Origin: an uncultured beta proteobacterium
GTDB lineage: Bacteria > Pseudomonadota > Gammaproteobacteria > Burkholderiales > Burkholderiaceae_C
Length of the DNA stretch: 64,000 nt
Assembly (NCBI GenBank): GCA_903909815.1
Contig: CAIVXG010000085.1
Span: forward strand, 30,324-94,323
Direction of reading: 5' to 3'
This document shows positions 1 through 9,712 of this stretch, one piece after another; the first letter of the stretch is position 1, and the number at the start of each line of letters is the position of its first letter. A model generated the notes under the pieces. That model saw only the letters and a program-made list of their open reading frames with translations, ran no database searches and was not told the origin of the DNA. The position numbers and the translations under genes are program-made.

Positions 1-1268
1 ACGATGCCTTCGAACGGATGCTTCTTTGTGAGCTTCCTGCCCTGCGCGACGCTGGCGTCGCCTTTGGCTGCGCCGGAATCCGAGATGTAGCTGAATTTGA
101 TCTCTTCTTCGCCCGAACCCTGCAGTACCGCGTGCTGCACTTCGGCGGGTAGGGACTCGAACGGAGCTTCCACATCGAATTTGTAGTGCTTGGACAGGCT
201 TTCCAGCAGCGCGAAGTAGTAGCCATTGCGCCGGTCCCAGCCCTTGATCGCGCCGCTGGCCAGGCTCAGGGAGGGGAATGCCACCACCCGTGCCGGGTCA
301 AAGAAATCCATACTGCCCAGGCCGTCGCAGCTCGGACAGGCGCCCACGGGCGAGTTGAAGGAAAACAGCCGCGGCTCCAGTTCACTGATCGCGTATTGAC
401 ACACGGGGCAGGCAAACTTGGCGTTGAACAAATGCTCGCGCTGCGCCGCCGCTGCGCCGTCGGCGCTCGCATCGGTCGCATCCATCTCCAGTGCAAGCGC
501 GCGTCCTTCGGCCAAACGAAGCGCGGCCTCAAAGCTTTCTGCCAGACGTTGCCTCAGATTGTCGTAGTCGGTCCGCTCGGCGCTGGGGCCGTCCGGAGTC
601 TGCCCCGGAACGGTTTCCAACGGGACCGGAGCGTGCCGCACTTTCACGCGGTCGATCACGACGTCGATATTGTGCTTTTCCGTCTTCTTCAGCTTGGGCA
701 GAGTGTCGTACTCGAACAGTTCGCCTTCAACCCGGAAACGCACGTAGCCCTGGGCCTGCATCTGGCCAAACACGTCCGCATATTCGCCCTTGCGCTCGCG
801 AGCAATGGGGGCCAGGATCATGATGCGTGTGCCTGACGGCAAGGCGAGTACGGCGTCCACCATCTGGCTCACGGTTTGCGCCTGCAGCGCCACGCCATGA
901 TCAGGACAGTAGGGGGTGCCGGCACGGGCAAACAGCAAGCGTAGGTAGTCGTGGATCTCCGTCACCGTCCCAACAGTCGAGCGCGGGTTATGGCTGGTGG
1001 CCTTTTGCTCGATCGATATGGCTGGGCTCAAACCCTCGATCACGTCCACATCGGGTTTGTCCATGCGCTGCAGGAACTGGCGCGCGTAGGCGCTCAGGCT
1101 TTCCACGTAGCGCCGCTGACCCTCTGCGTAAAGCGTGTCAAAGGCCAGGCTCGATTTGCCTGAACCCGACAATCCGGTGATGACAACCAGTTGGTTGCGC
1201 GGGATGTCCAGATCGATGTTCTTCAGATTGTGCGTGCGCGCACCCCTGATGCTGATGTGCTGGTGCAT
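1..1268 (-). CDS. uvrA: Excinuclease ABC subunit A, UvrA (partial, C-terminal part outside window)
   Basis: UvrA is the ATP-binding damage-recognition subunit of nucleotide excision repair; it loads UvrB onto lesions. About 422 N-terminal residues are visible (the family has about 950). The Walker A motif GLSGSGKSS lies near residues 32-40, followed by the family block [16 protein letters not shown] and, further in, a zinc-finger pattern CPVC...CPSC. The start was set at the ATG at 1268, giving [15 protein letters not shown], the usual UvrA N-terminus. The gene is divergent from the MFS gene, with ssb just beyond, a common betaproteobacterial arrangement. I saw no LexA-type CTGT-N8-ACAG site in the intergenic space. 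It is absent from the ORF track only because it runs off the left edge. Confidence 0.97.
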   Translation of the reverse strand, partial: MHQHISIRGARTHNLKNIDLDIPRNQLVVITGLSGSGKSSLAFDTLYAEGQRRYVESLSAYARQFLQRMDKPDVDVIEGLSPAISIEQKATSHNPRSTVGTVTEIHDYLRLLFARAGTPYCPDHGVALQAQTVSQMVDAVLALPSGTRIMILAPIARERKGEYADVFGQMQAQGYVRFRVEGELFEYDTLPKLKKTEKHNIDVVIDRVKVRHAPVPLETVPGQTPDGPSAERTDYDNLRQRLAESFEAALRLAEGRALALEMDATDASADGAAAAQREHLFNAKFACPVCQYAISELEPRLFSFNSPVGACPSCDGLGSMDFFDPARVVAFPSLSLASGAIKGWDRRNGYYFALLESLSKHYKFDVEAPFESLPAEVQHAVLQGSGEEEIKFSYISDSGAAKGDASVAQGRKLTKKHPFEGI

Positions 1269-1415
1269 GGCACGACCCAGGTATTTGCCATCGTTCGAAG
1301 CAGCGGAGGTCAGATCATCGGAGGGTGTATTCAAGGTGGTGCCAGCCAAAAGCAAAACCAGCCATCATAGTCAAGGAATGGCGTGCCAGCTTGGCAGGGC
1401 TCGGTATCAGGGACA

Positions 1416-2699
1416 ATGGTGGCCTCTGACTTCACCGCTACTGCGGATTTTTGCGTGTCTGACTCTTCCGAAATTCAAGTTCCCCCCGCTTCAGGCGTGA
1501 CGACGGCCCCAACTTCCAGCGCCATGACGGCGCCGGAGCGGCGCGCTAGTCTGTCGCTGGCGTTCATTTTTGCCCTGCGCATGCTCGGTCTGTTTCTGGT
1601 GCTGCCGGTATTTGCCCTGGAAGCGCGCAAATACCCCGGGGGCGAAGACGCTGGCGCCGTGGGCCTGGCCATGGGCATCTATGGTTTGACCCAGGCCTTC
1701 TTGCAAATGCCCTACGGCATGGCCTCGGACCGTTACGGGCGCAAGCGCGTGATTGTGGTTGGCCTGCTGGTGTTCGCCCTGGGCAGCTTGGTTGCCGCGG
1801 CGGCGACCAGTCTGAACGGGCTGATGCTCGGCCGGGCGCTGCAGGGCATGGGTGCGGTCTCGGCCGCTGTCACGGCACTGCTGGCGGACCAGACCCGCGA
1901 TGAAGTACGCACCAAGGCCATGGCCTTGGTGGGGGGCAGCATTGCGCTGATGTTCGCGCTGTCGCTGGTACTGGCGCCACTGTTGGTGAGCGTGGTGGGT
2001 CTGAGCGGCATCTTCGTCGTGACCGCGACACTGGCGCTGAGCGGTGTCGCCGTCGTGCTGTGGGTTTCGCCGCCCGAACCGACAAAGCACCAAGACGCGG
2101 GGCGCGGCAGCTGGTCAGAAGTGCTGCTCAATCCCGCGCTGCTGCGGCTGAATCTGGGCGTGTTCGTGCTGCACGCCGTGCAGGTCGCGATGTGGTTGGC
2201 CGTTCCTGCGCTGCTGGTGCAGGCGGGACTCGCCAAGGAGCACCACTGGTGGATCTACCTGCCCGCGGTGCTGGCGTCGTTCTTGGTGATGGGAGGGACC
2301 TTGTTCCCGATGGAGCGGCGCGGCTATCTGCGCGCTGTGTTCCTTGGCGCGGTGGCACTGATCGCATTGGTGCAATTGGGATTTTGGTGGATGGGCTCGG
2401 GCGCACCCAGCTTGGTGCCCCTGAGCGTGTTGCTGTTCCTGTTTTTTTGCGGCTTCAATGTGCTCGAAGCCAGTCAGCCGAGCATGGCTTCACGCCTGGC
2501 TCCAGCCCATGCACGCGGCACGGCGCTGGGCGTTTACAACACCTTGCAGTCGTTGGGATTTTTCATCGGCGGCCTGGCGGGCGGCTTGCTGCTGAAGAAC
2601 CTGGGCGTGCAGGCCCTTTTCGCCGCCTGCGGCTGTGCCATGCTGGTGTGGCTGGTGCTGGCCTGGCCCATGATCGCGACCGGGCGCAAGGCGCCATAA
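1416..2699 (+). CDS. MFS transporter, probable drug or sugar efflux
   Basis: This is a membrane transporter of the major facilitator superfamily with about 12 hydrophobic segments. The first segment begins near [16 protein letters not shown]. The loop 2-3 signature appears as [13 protein letters not shown], typical of the YajR-like and drug-efflux MFS branch. The start is uncertain. The ORF opens with GTG at 1383, ATG 1416 follows an AGGGA stretch, and ATG 1524 begins MTAPERRAS just before the first membrane segment; 1416 is a compromise. It lies between divergent uvrA and ssb, with no sign of a substrate. Confidence 0.85.
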   Translation: MVASDFTATADFCVSDSSEIQVPPASGVTTAPTSSAMTAPERRASLSLAFIFALRMLGLFLVLPVFALEARKYPGGEDAGAVGLAMGIYGLTQAFLQMPYGMASDRYGRKRVIVVGLLVFALGSLVAAAATSLNGLMLGRALQGMGAVSAAVTALLADQTRDEVRTKAMALVGGSIALMFALSLVLAPLLVSVVGLSGIFVVTATLALSGVAVVLWVSPPEPTKHQDAGRGSWSEVLLNPALLRLNLGVFVLHAVQVAMWLAVPALLVQAGLAKEHHWWIYLPAVLASFLVMGGTLFPMERRGYLRAVFLGAVALIALVQLGFWWMGSGAPSLVPLSVLLFLFFCGFNVLEASQPSMASRLAPAHARGTALGVYNTLQSLGFFIGGLAGGLLLKNLGVQALFAACGCAMLVWLVLAWPMIATGRKAP

Positions 2700-2724
2700 T
2701 CGGGGAAACGTTAAAAATAACCTT

Positions 2725-2779
2725 GTGGGACAGACCGCGGCCACGCTCCGGCGGGTAAGCTCTGTCCCCAACTGATTTG
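2725..2779 (+). repeat. Dispersed repeat copy 1 with inverted ends, 5' of ssb
   Basis: The segment begins GGGACAGACC and contains the exact inverted pair GGGACAGA (2727-2734) and TCTGTCCC (2761-2768), followed by CAACTGAT. A second copy with the same order of blocks (GGGACAGACC, GGTCC, CAGCTGAT) lies directly before holA at 29694. Both end within about 15 bases of a start codon, so they form part of the 5' leader. It may be a REP-like element; only two copies can be seen here. Confidence 0.5.
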
Positions 2780-2790
2780 GGGAACTCATC

Positions 2791-3279
2791 ATGGCATCCG
2801 TCAATAAAGTCATTCTCGTGGGCAACCTGGGCAAGGACCCGGAAGTGCGTTATCTGCCCAGCGGCGACGCCGTGGCCAACATCACACTCGCCACCAGCAG
2901 CAAGTACAAAAGCAAGACCGGCGAGATGGTCGAGGAGACCGAATGGCATCGGGTCACGTTCTTCGGAAAACTGGCCGAAATCGTGGGCCAATACCTGAAG
3001 AAGGGTCGTTCGGTCTACGTCGAAGGACGCATCAAGACGCGCAAATACACCGACAAGGATGGCGTGGAGAAGTACGCCACCGACATCATCGCCAACGAGA
3101 TGCAAATGCTGGGTGGGCGTGAGGGTGGCGGCGAACCGTCCGGGGGGGACGATGACGGCGCGAGCTATTCTCGCGCGCCAGCACCCGCGCGCGCGGCGCC
3201 TGCAGCGCGTCCAGCGCCAACCGCAGCGGCAAAGCCGTCCAGCGGTTTCGATGACATGGACGACGACATTCCGTTTTAG
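2791..3279 (+). CDS. ssb: Single-stranded DNA-binding protein
   Basis: SSB coats single-stranded DNA during replication, recombination and repair. The protein has 162 residues, with an OB-fold over roughly residues 1-110 beginning [19 protein letters not shown] low-complexity linker rich in Gly, Ala and Pro follows, and the conserved acidic tip DDMDDDIPF binds partner proteins. The ATG at 2791 is preceded by GGGGA. The gene is monocistronic, followed by a strong hairpin terminator. It sits beside uvrA, as in many proteobacteria, with the MFS gene between. Confidence 0.98.
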   Translation: MASVNKVILVGNLGKDPEVRYLPSGDAVANITLATSSKYKSKTGEMVEETEWHRVTFFGKLAEIVGQYLKKGRSVYVEGRIKTRKYTDKDGVEKYATDIIANEMQMLGGREGGGEPSGGDDDGASYSRAPAPARAAPAARPAPTAAAKPSSGFDDMDDDIPF

Positions 3280-3308
3280 ACCATAAAACAACGGTTTTTT
3301 GTTGATTC

Positions 3309-3340
3309 AAGCCCGTTCTCACACCGAGACGGGCTTTTTT
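3309..3340 (+). terminator. Rho-independent terminator of ssb
   Basis: AAGCCCGT and ACGGGCTT form a GC-rich stem, extended by CTC/GAG around a short loop, followed by TTTTTT. It starts 30 bases after the ssb stop codon. Confidence 0.85.
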
Positions 3341-3512
3341 AATGGCGCTGTTCGCGTAAAGTCGAGTTATTCCACTTCCAAATCACAAGTGAAGTTAAAA
3401 ACGCGCCAATAATTCAAGGCCAGGATACGATGGAGCCGACGGTGTTCGGGTTGCATTCCATAGTTTTCAGAGCCAGATGGTCCTCCGGGATACGGATTCC
3501 ATGGGCAAGGTC
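3341..3512. other. No gene recognised between the ssb terminator and the IS256 remnant
   Basis: Six-frame reading gives only short, unconvincing peptides. The part next to the transposase remnant continues its frame for some 25 codons (reading HGIRIPEDHLALK) but no longer resembles the family. This probably marks a deletion or insertion joint. Confidence 0.4.
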
Positions 3513-3945
3513 ACAGCGACTGATCTGGGTGGAGGAGATGCTGACATCGGGGCCGACTAGTTTTTGAAGCACCTCGATGACTTTGCGCGTGGAGACGCCT
3601 TGAACTTACATCTCGGCCAGCGCCAGGTTCACCGATTGCTCGGATCGGCTACCGCGCTCAATCGCGCTGGGGTAGAAACCCGCGGTTCTCACCTGGGGCA
3701 CCTAAAAGGTGATTTCTCCCATGCGGGTGAGCATGGTCTTGGGCTTGTAGCCGTTGGCCTGATCCACGCGCTGGGCGCTGCTCTCGTAGGGCATGGCTTA
3801 CAGGTGCTGGGCACGCTCAATGCGCGAGGCTTCGTTGACGAGGATGCGCAGGGCTTGGCCCGCACCATCAAGACCGTTGGCAAGTAGGCAGGCATATGCA
3901 TCGCAAGGGTTGGGACACTTCTTCGAGGTTGGCTCGTTGGGCCAT
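3513..3945 (-). pseudogene. Decayed IS256-family transposase, N-terminal part only
   Basis: On the minus strand the conceptual translation starts MAQRANLEEVSQPLR and, after a frameshift near 3900, continues LLANGLDGAGQALRILVNEA, GYKPKTMLTRMGEITF, VPQVRTAGFYPSAIERG and VQGVSTRKVIEVLQKLVGP. These are characteristic IS256/mutator transposase blocks. The frame is broken by three stops: 3798-3800 (TAA), 3702-3704 (TAG, where the family has Glu or Gln) and 3606-3608 (TAA, where the family has Tyr). Homology stops near 3513, so the catalytic DDE part is gone. The element cannot be active and appears old. Confidence 0.8.
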
Positions 3946-4095
3946 GATAGATTCTTTCTGGATGAACAAGGCCAGCGCCAGACTCCGGGGGATGCCTGCG
4001 GCGGCCTGGCAGGGGCCTGATATAAAAATCCAAAACCAGAAACCGTCCGACTCCTCGGTTTCACTGCTCGGGGAAATTACAGAAAGGATGTTGCA

Positions 4096-4392
4096 CTAAC
4101 CGCCCGAAAGTACCTTCCGGCGCCGCTGGAAAAAAGAGGCGTGAATAGCGAATCGGCGATGACGGTGTTGGACGCCCTGGAATCAATAGTCCGGCCACTG
4201 GAACTGGGTGTCTATGCAGGAATGCAAACACAGGCACTGCAGCGGATTGCCGTACGCGATGCTGATGACTGGCCTGTACTTGCGTGTGCCTTGACGATTG
4301 CTTGCCCTGTATGGACGGAAAATGCCGACTTCTTTGGCACCGGAATAGCGACTTGGACCACCGATCGCGTGGAGTTGTATTTGGTCGGTTGA
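4096..4392 (+). pseudogene. C-terminal fragment of a PIN-domain (VapC-like) toxin
   Basis: The frame reads LTARKYLPAPLEKRGV, then AVRDADDWPVLACALTIACPVWTEN and DFFGTGIATWTTDRVELYL. The acidic pairs RDADDWP and WTENADFFG correspond to the metal-binding carboxylates of PIN ribonucleases. The N-terminal half, including the first catalytic Asp, is missing, and no start codon or antitoxin gene precedes it. The fragment begins close to the upstream end of the IS256 remnant, which suggests the transposon interrupted the toxin gene. The ORF-track entry at 4141 is part of this frame and is not a complete gene. Confidence 0.7.
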
Positions 4393-4482
4393 TTCTGGTC
4401 GATGGCTCTTTTGTGCCCATACCCGACGGCGGGTTTCGTGAAGTGCCCGCCCGATACCGGCCGTTAGACCAACCGATGAATA

Positions 4483-4671
4483 CCCACTGGGCGCAAACCG
4501 AAGATGACCGGCAGCAAAATTGAGTCGGCAAAGAGGCTGTGGGCCAGCGGTACTCCGCCCAAGGACGTGGCAAAGAACCTTGGCGTGTCCATTCCCACGC
4601 TTTACCGATGGGTTCCCGCCACGGCGCAAGCTTTGCGCACGGTTTTTTCCGTTTTCTACAGCGACCCCTAA
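4483..4671 (+). pseudogene. C-terminal HTH remnant of a serine recombinase (resolvase/invertase)
   Basis: The frame reads GRKPKMTGSKIESAKRL, then ASGTPPKDVAKNLGVSIPTL and YRWVPATAQ. This matches the C-terminal DNA-binding helix-turn-helix of Tn3-type resolvases and DNA invertases. The catalytic domain with its N-terminal Ser is absent; an in-frame stop lies at 4477-4479. It is too short to act as a recombinase. Together with the adjacent PIN and IS256 fragments it marks a former mobile element or plasmid-type insertion. Confidence 0.7.
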
Positions 4672-4958
4672 TTGTTCCTGCTGCGGATTGCTTGTGCGTG
4701 AATAATTCCAGCGCCTTCTGAACTTTTTTTCTCGTGGCTCCGGGCTCGGAAATGCGCAGCCACGGTCCTAAGGTCTCCTGCAAGCAGTGTTGGCAAAGAT
4801 CGACCTCGACTTTGTTCCCATCGCCCAGGATAGACCCGCAACCGGCCTTGAAATCGATGGAAGTGAACTCATAGAATTCAGACTCGCCATCCTCTGCGAG
4901 CCGATCGCATCGAATTTGCTTTACAAACGGTTCGGGATGAAGCTCCCGTGGTGTCGGG
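4672..4958. other. Intergenic, no supported gene
   Basis: Short ORFs exist on both strands, but none shows a recognisable domain or ribosome binding site. The stretch probably belongs to the same decayed insertion. No hairpin with a T-run was seen after purC. Confidence 0.4.
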
Positions 4959-5843
4959 TTAGCTCGCCGTCAAGCGCTGCCACGCCTCTTGGTATTTGGC
5001 TGCAGTCTTCGCCACCACCTCGGCGGGCAGGCGCGGTGCCGGAGGGGTCTTGTCCCAGGCTTGGGTCTCCAGCCAGTCGCGCACGAATTGCTTGTCAAAG
5101 CTGGGTGGGTTGCTGCCTGCTACGTAGCTCTCGGCAGGCCAGAAGCGCGACGAGTCGGGCGTCAGCACTTCATCCATGAGGGTGAGTGTGCCGGACTCGT
5201 CCAGACCGAACTCGAACTTGGTGTCGGCGATGATGATGCCCTTGGTCAGCGCGATATCCGAGGCCGCCTTGTAGATCGCGATGCTCAAATCGCGGATCTG
5301 TGCAGCGAGTTCTGGCCCCACGATTTTCACGACCTGCTCGTAGTTGATGTTCTCGTCGTGCTCGCCCATCTCGGCCTTGGCCGCGGGTGTGAAGATGGGC
5401 TCGGGCAGCTTGCTCGCGTTCTTCAACCCCGCCGGTAGCTTCACGCCGCACACCGACTGGCTGTCCTGGTATTCCTTCCAACCGCTGCCGGCCAAATAGC
5501 CGCGCACCACAGCTTCCACCGGGATGGGTTTGAGGCGTTTGACCAGCATGGAGCGGCCCTGCACCTGCGGCAGGTCGGCCGCGCCTACCACGCTCTCAGG
5601 CGCCTCGCCGGTAAGGTGGTTCGGGCACAGGTTTGCGAGCCTGTCAAACCAGAACAGTGCCATCTGCGTCAGCAGCGCGCCCTTGCCCGGAATGGGCTCG
5701 CCCATGATCACATCAAAGGCGCTAAGGCGGTCGCTCGCCACCATCAGCAGGCGATCCTTGCCCACGGCGTAGTTGTCGCGCACCTTGCCGCGCGCCAGAA
5801 GGGGAAGAGAACTGAGGGTGGAGGTGTGCAGGGCAGAGGTCAT
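4959..5843 (-). CDS. purC: Phosphoribosylaminoimidazole-succinocarboxamide synthase
   Basis: PurC joins CAIR and aspartate using ATP to form SAICAR in de novo purine synthesis. The 294 residues include the nucleotide-binding start [29 protein letters not shown], and [22 protein letters not shown]-terminal block [16 protein letters not shown] and [15 protein letters not shown] follows. The ORF in the track is longer; ATG 5843 (MTSALHTS) was chosen because upstream residues lack family similarity and the terminator of fba lies there. The gene follows fba on the same strand but is separated from it by that terminator. Confidence 0.96.
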   Translation of the reverse strand: MTSALHTSTLSSLPLLARGKVRDNYAVGKDRLLMVASDRLSAFDVIMGEPIPGKGALLTQMALFWFDRLANLCPNHLTGEAPESVVGAADLPQVQGRSMLVKRLKPIPVEAVVRGYLAGSGWKEYQDSQSVCGVKLPAGLKNASKLPEPIFTPAAKAEMGEHDENINYEQVVKIVGPELAAQIRDLSIAIYKAASDIALTKGIIIADTKFEFGLDESGTLTLMDEVLTPDSSRFWPAESYVAGSNPPSFDKQFVRDWLETQAWDKTPPAPRLPAEVVAKTAAKYQEAWQRLTAS

Positions 5844-5854
5844 GATCGTGAAAC

Positions 5855-5892
5855 AAAAATGAAAAGGGCCCGCTGAAAATTCAGCGGGCCTC
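5855..5892 (-). terminator. Rho-independent terminator after fba
   Basis: On the minus strand GGCCCGCTGAA and TTCAGCGGGCC form a near-perfect stem followed by CTTTTCATTTTTG. It lies between the fba stop and the purC start, so purC needs its own promoter or read-through. Confidence 0.85.
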
Positions 5893-5944
5893 CGATTATC
5901 GCAACAGGTCCAACCGCCTTGTCGGCGCCGGAACCTGAAGTTAT

Positions 5945-7009
5945 TTACTGCACCACCTGAGCCAACTCGCCGCGGGCGTAGCGCTCGGCGACGACCTGCA
6001 GGCTGTTGGCCTTGATCTTGGCGCCCTGGCCTTCGCAGCCGAACTCGATGTAGCGCTGTTTGCACAGCGCCTTGGCGGCTTCGCGCGCGGGCTTGAGCCA
6101 GTCGCGGGCGTCGAACTTGTCCGGATTCTCGAACATGTACTTGCGCACAGCAGCGGTCATGGCCAGACGGATGTCGGTGTCAATATTGATCTTGCGCACG
6201 CCGAACTGGATCGCCTTCTGAATTTCTTCCACTGGCACGCCGTAGGTCTCCTTCATGTTGCCGCCAAACTGGCGGATGATCGCCAGCGACTCCTGCGGCA
6301 CGCTGGATGAGCCGTGCATCACCAGGTGTGTGTTGGGGATGCGACGGTTGATTTCCTTGACGCGGTCGATCGCCAGGATGTCGCCTGTGGGCTTGCGCGT
6401 GAACTTGTAGGCGCCGTGACTCGTGCCGATGGCGATGGCCAGCGCGTCCAGTTGCGTGCGCTTGACAAAGTCTGCCGCCTGCTCGGGGTTGGTGAGCAGC
6501 TGTTCGCGCGTCATGGTGGCGTCCGTGCCGTGGCCGTCTTCCTTGTCGCCCTTCATGGTTTCGAGCGATCCCAGGCAGCCGAGCTCGCCTTCCACAGTGA
6601 CGCCGGTAGCGTGCGCCATCTCCACCACCTTGCGCGTGACTTCCACGTTGTACTCGTAGCTAGCGATGGTCTTGCCGTCGGCCTCCAGGCTGCCGTCCAT
6701 CATCACAGACGAAAAGCCCAGGTTGATCGCGCCGCGGCAAATATCCGGGTTTTGACCGTGGTCCTGGTGCATCACCAGCGGGATGTGCGGATAGGTCTCG
6801 ATCGCCGCCTGAATCAGGTGTTTGATGAAGGCCTCGCCCGCGTACTTGCGCGCACCGGCGCTGGCCTGCAGGATCACGGGCGCGCCGACTTCATCGGCCG
6901 CAGCCATGACGGCCTGTACCTGCTCCAGGTTATTGACGTTGAAGGCCGGGATGCCGTAGCCGTTGACAGCGGCGTGGTCCAGCAGTTCGCGCATAGAGAC
7001 GAGAGCCAT
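5945..7009 (-). CDS. fba: Fructose-1,6-bisphosphate aldolase, class II
   Basis: Zinc-dependent aldolase that splits or forms fructose-1,6-bisphosphate in glycolysis, gluconeogenesis and (in autotrophs) the Calvin cycle. It has 354 residues. [11 protein letters not shown] carries zinc-ligand and catalytic residues, [13 protein letters not shown] follows, and VMHGSSSVP and [12 protein letters not shown] belong to the phosphate-binding region. The length and N-terminus ([20 protein letters not shown]) match the CbbA-type class II branch common in betaproteobacteria. It lies downstream of pyk on the same strand with about 110 bases between, so the two glycolytic genes may be co-expressed. Confidence 0.97.
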   Translation of the reverse strand: MALVSMRELLDHAAVNGYGIPAFNVNNLEQVQAVMAAADEVGAPVILQASAGARKYAGEAFIKHLIQAAIETYPHIPLVMHQDHGQNPDICRGAINLGFSSVMMDGSLEADGKTIASYEYNVEVTRKVVEMAHATGVTVEGELGCLGSLETMKGDKEDGHGTDATMTREQLLTNPEQAADFVKRTQLDALAIAIGTSHGAYKFTRKPTGDILAIDRVKEINRRIPNTHLVMHGSSSVPQESLAIIRQFGGNMKETYGVPVEEIQKAIQFGVRKINIDTDIRLAMTAAVRKYMFENPDKFDARDWLKPAREAAKALCKQRYIEFGCEGQGAKIKANSLQVVAERYARGELAQVVQ

Positions 7010-7118
7010 GGTGAAACCTTTAGAAAAGTTGAGTGAATCGACGCAAGAAAACAGCAGATTTTACGGCTGCGTTCAGGGCGGAAAGAGCAACCGCAGCGCG
7101 AGCAGGTCGTTACCTGCC

Positions 7119-8552
7119 TCAAAGCACGCGACAGATCTTCAGCATGTTGGTGCCGCCGGGCGCTCCCATGGGCTCGCCGCAGGTGATGGCATAGACGTCT
7201 CCGGTCTGCACCACACCCAGGTGCTTGATGTGGCGTTCGGCCTGCACCAGCGCCGTGTCACGCACGGCGCTGGTGTCCATCAACAGCGCGTGCACATTGC
7301 GGTACAGCGTCATACGCCGCTGCGTCGCCAGATTTGAGGTCAGCGCGTAGATCGGCACGTGGATCAGGTAGCGACTCATCCACAAGGGCGTGGAACCACT
7401 GTCAGTGAGCGCCACGATGGCCTTGGCGCCAAGGTGGTGCGCCGTGAAAAGGGCGCCCAAAGCGATCGCCTGATCGATGCGGCTGAAGGTGCGTCCGCTG
7501 AAATCGGCGTCCAGCGACAACTCTTCAGCGGCCTCAGCGGCCTCGCAGATCTTGGCCATTTCCAGCACCGTCTCCAGCGGGTATTTGCCGGCGGCGGTTT
7601 CGGCCGAAAGCATCACCGCGTCGGTGCCATCGAGCACGGCGTTGGCCACGTCGCTGACTTCGGCGCGGGTGGGTACGGGGTTGGAGATCATCGACTCCAT
7701 CATCTGCGTGGCGGTGATCACGAAGCGGTCGTGCTCGCGCGCCAGCTTGATCATGCGTTTTTGCAGCGCAGGCACCACCGCGTTGCCCACTTCCACAGCC
7801 AGGTCGCCGCGCGCCACCATGATGCCGTCGCTGGCCAGCAGGATTTCTTCGAGCTTGGGGATGGCTTCGGCGCGCTCGATCTTCGCGATCAGGCCGGGCC
7901 TGTGGTTGAACTCCGCGCCTGCCACGTTGCACAGTTGGCGCGCCATTTCCATGTCTGTGGAGTTCTTGGGAAAGCTAACGGCCACATAGTCGGCCTGGAA
8001 CGACATCGCGGTCTTGATGTCGTCCATGTCCTTGGCGGTGAGCGCCGGCGCCGTCAGGCCGCCACCCTGCTTGTTGATGCCCTTGTTGTTGGACAGTACA
8101 CCGCCGACCTTGACCGTGGTGAACACTGCCGCGCCTTTGACCGAGTCGACCGTAATCACGATCAGTCCGTCGTTCAGCAGCAGCACGTCGCCCGCTTTGA
8201 CTTCGCTGGGCAGCGTCTTGTAGTCCAGGCCCACGGCATCGACATCGCCCAGCTCGGTGCGCGCCGCGTCGAGCACGAATTTCTGCCCTGCCTCCAGCAT
8301 GACCTTGCCGTCGGCAAACTTTCCCACGCGTATCTTGGGGCCCTGCAAATCGGCCATGATGGCCACTTCCCGTCCGGCCCGCGTCGCCGCGGCGCGCACC
8401 AGCGTGGCACGGTCGATATGGTCCTGGGCCGTGCCGTGGCTGAAGTTCATGCGCACCACGTCCACGCCGGCGCGAATCAACTGCTCCAGCATCGCGGGGT
8501 CGCTTGAGGCAGGGCCGAGGGTGGCAACGATCTTGGTGGCGCGACGGGTCAT
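7119..8552 (-). CDS. pyk: Pyruvate kinase
   Basis: Converts phosphoenolpyruvate and ADP to pyruvate and ATP. The 477-residue protein begins MTRRATKIVATLGPAS and shows RMNFSHG, the active-site region GLIAKIERAEA, MVARGDLAVEVG, and the K+/Mg2+ site block ITATQMMESMI. The C-terminal regulatory domain contains IVALTDSGSTPLWMSRY. ATG 8552 has AGGAG upstream. An inverted repeat at 8583-8612 lies in the leader. The next gene on the strand is fba. Confidence 0.97.
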   Translation of the reverse strand: MTRRATKIVATLGPASSDPAMLEQLIRAGVDVVRMNFSHGTAQDHIDRATLVRAAATRAGREVAIMADLQGPKIRVGKFADGKVMLEAGQKFVLDAARTELGDVDAVGLDYKTLPSEVKAGDVLLLNDGLIVITVDSVKGAAVFTTVKVGGVLSNNKGINKQGGGLTAPALTAKDMDDIKTAMSFQADYVAVSFPKNSTDMEMARQLCNVAGAEFNHRPGLIAKIERAEAIPKLEEILLASDGIMVARGDLAVEVGNAVVPALQKRMIKLAREHDRFVITATQMMESMISNPVPTRAEVSDVANAVLDGTDAVMLSAETAAGKYPLETVLEMAKICEAAEAAEELSLDADFSGRTFSRIDQAIALGALFTAHHLGAKAIVALTDSGSTPLWMSRYLIHVPIYALTSNLATQRRMTLYRNVHALLMDTSAVRDTALVQAERHIKHLGVVQTGDVYAITCGEPMGAPGGTNMLKICRVL

Positions 8553-8582
8553 GATTCTGTCTCCTGGTTATTTTGTTTCTCT

Positions 8583-8612
8583 TAACCGGCAATTTTCACA
8601 CGAAACCGGTTA
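8583..8612 (-). promoter_or_regulatory. Inverted repeat upstream of pyk, possible operator
   Basis: TAACCGG and CCGGTTA form a perfect 7-base inverted pair 16 bases apart, about 30-60 bases before the pyk start. No T-run follows on either strand, so it is not a classic terminator. The binding factor is unknown. Confidence 0.25.
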
Positions 8613-8636
8613 CATGGCAGCAACAAGCCGCGCGTG

Positions 8637-8984
8637 CTACCAAGCCAGTGCCAGATGCAGCGGCAAATAAACTGCCATACCCACAAGGATCGTACCGAGC
8701 ACAGCCTGGCCTGAGCCCTTGCGCCAGAAGTAAAACCCCACGCCCGCTGCTGCGGCAAACAGGCGCGCGTCCTGCCAGGTACTGATGAATGCGCCCTGCG
8801 TCATTACGATTTCCGGCACGATGACCGCCGACAGCGCGGCGATGGGCGCGTATTGCAAGCCGCGCTGCGCCCAACGCGGTAAAGACCAGTCGCTGCTTGA
8901 TATGAAGAAGAAACAACGGGTCAGCACCGTCACCAGCGCCAGGCCCACGATCACCCCCAGGGTCCAGAATTCAGAGGCGTTCAT
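8637..8984 (-). CDS. azlD: Branched-chain amino acid exporter small subunit, AzlD family
   Basis: AzlD is the small partner of the AzlCD (LIV-E) permease that exports branched-chain amino acids. The 115 residues form about four membrane segments, beginning with FWTLGVIVGLALVTVLTRC and ending LVGMAVYLPLHLALAW. The start ATG at 8984 overlaps the azlC stop by four bases (ATGA), which indicates translational coupling. The long ORF listed at 8637-9770 is this gene preceded by a shadow of azlC in another frame. Confidence 0.9.
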   Translation of the reverse strand: MNASEFWTLGVIVGLALVTVLTRCFFFISSSDWSLPRWAQRGLQYAPIAALSAVIVPEIVMTQGAFISTWQDARLFAAAAGVGFYFWRKGSGQAVLGTILVGMAVYLPLHLALAW

Positions 8985-9712
8985 GCATTGCCGTCGCTTG
9001 CCTTGAGCGTGGTTTCTGCCAACATGCAAAGCGTCACCGCCACCGCAATAGAGACCACGATGTTCAGGTGAAAAGGCAGTGCAAAGGCCGCCACCGCGGC
9101 CGCTCCCGCTACGCCCGCCGAGACCATGCGCAGGCGGCTGGATGCGAGCGAACTGGCCACGCCCAGCAACGCCAGGATGCCGGCAAACCCCAGGCCCCAC
9201 TGCACTGGAACCGAATGCGCCAGCGCAATCCCCAGCAGGCTGGCGGACTGCCAACTGATCCAGTTGAACACCATGCCACCACTCAGGTAAGCCAACTGTG
9301 CGCTCTGTTCTTGGGCGTCGTTTGCCGCGTGCGGATAACGGCGCGTGAACATCACGTAACTCAAGTCCGCCGTCAGATAGCCCGTGAGCAGCCGTTTCCA
9401 GAGATGCAGGTGCATGAGGTAGGGTCGCAGATGGACGCTGAACACGACAAAGCGCAGGTTCACGCAAAAGGCCGTGGCCAGTATCACGGCCGCCGGAGCG
9501 CCCGCGGCCAGCAAGGGAATCGCCGCGAGCTGCGAGCTGCCGGCAAACACCAGCAGCGTCATGGCCACGGACTCGACCACGCTCATGCCCGAATTGACCA
9601 TGGCCACGCCGGTCATGAGTCCCCAAGCCGCCAGACCGGGCGACACCAGGGCCATTTCCCGCGCCCCCCGGGAAAACTCTGGATGGCGCAGCAGGCGGCG
9701 CACGGCACTCAT
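8981..9712 (-). CDS. azlC: Branched-chain amino acid permease large subunit, AzlC family
   Basis: AzlC is the large subunit of the AzlCD exporter. It has 243 residues with about six membrane segments. The typical blocks are [17 protein letters not shown] and [19 protein letters not shown]. The ATG at 9712 ([17 protein letters not shown]) overlaps the stop of fmt by four bases, and its own stop overlaps azlD, giving a tight def-fmt-azlC-azlD run. Linking a formyl-tRNA gene to an amino acid exporter is probably only co-transcription. Confidence 0.92.
   Translation of the reverse strand: MSAVRRLLRHPEFSRGAREMALVSPGLAAWGLMTGVAMVNSGMSVVESVAMTLLVFAGSSQLAAIPLLAAGAPAAVILATAFCVNLRFVVFSVHLRPYLMHLHLWKRLLTGYLTADLSYVMFTRRYPHAANDAQEQSAQLAYLSGGMVFNWISWQSASLLGIALAHSVPVQWGLGFAGILALLGVASSLASSRLRMVSAGVAGAAAVAAFALPFHLNIVVSIAVAVTLCMLAETTLKASDGNA

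Noticed and set aside
4061-4783. 240-codon minus-strand ORF
   Set aside because: It is antisense to the PIN and resolvase remnants, which have recognisable motifs; no domain or ribosome binding site of its own.
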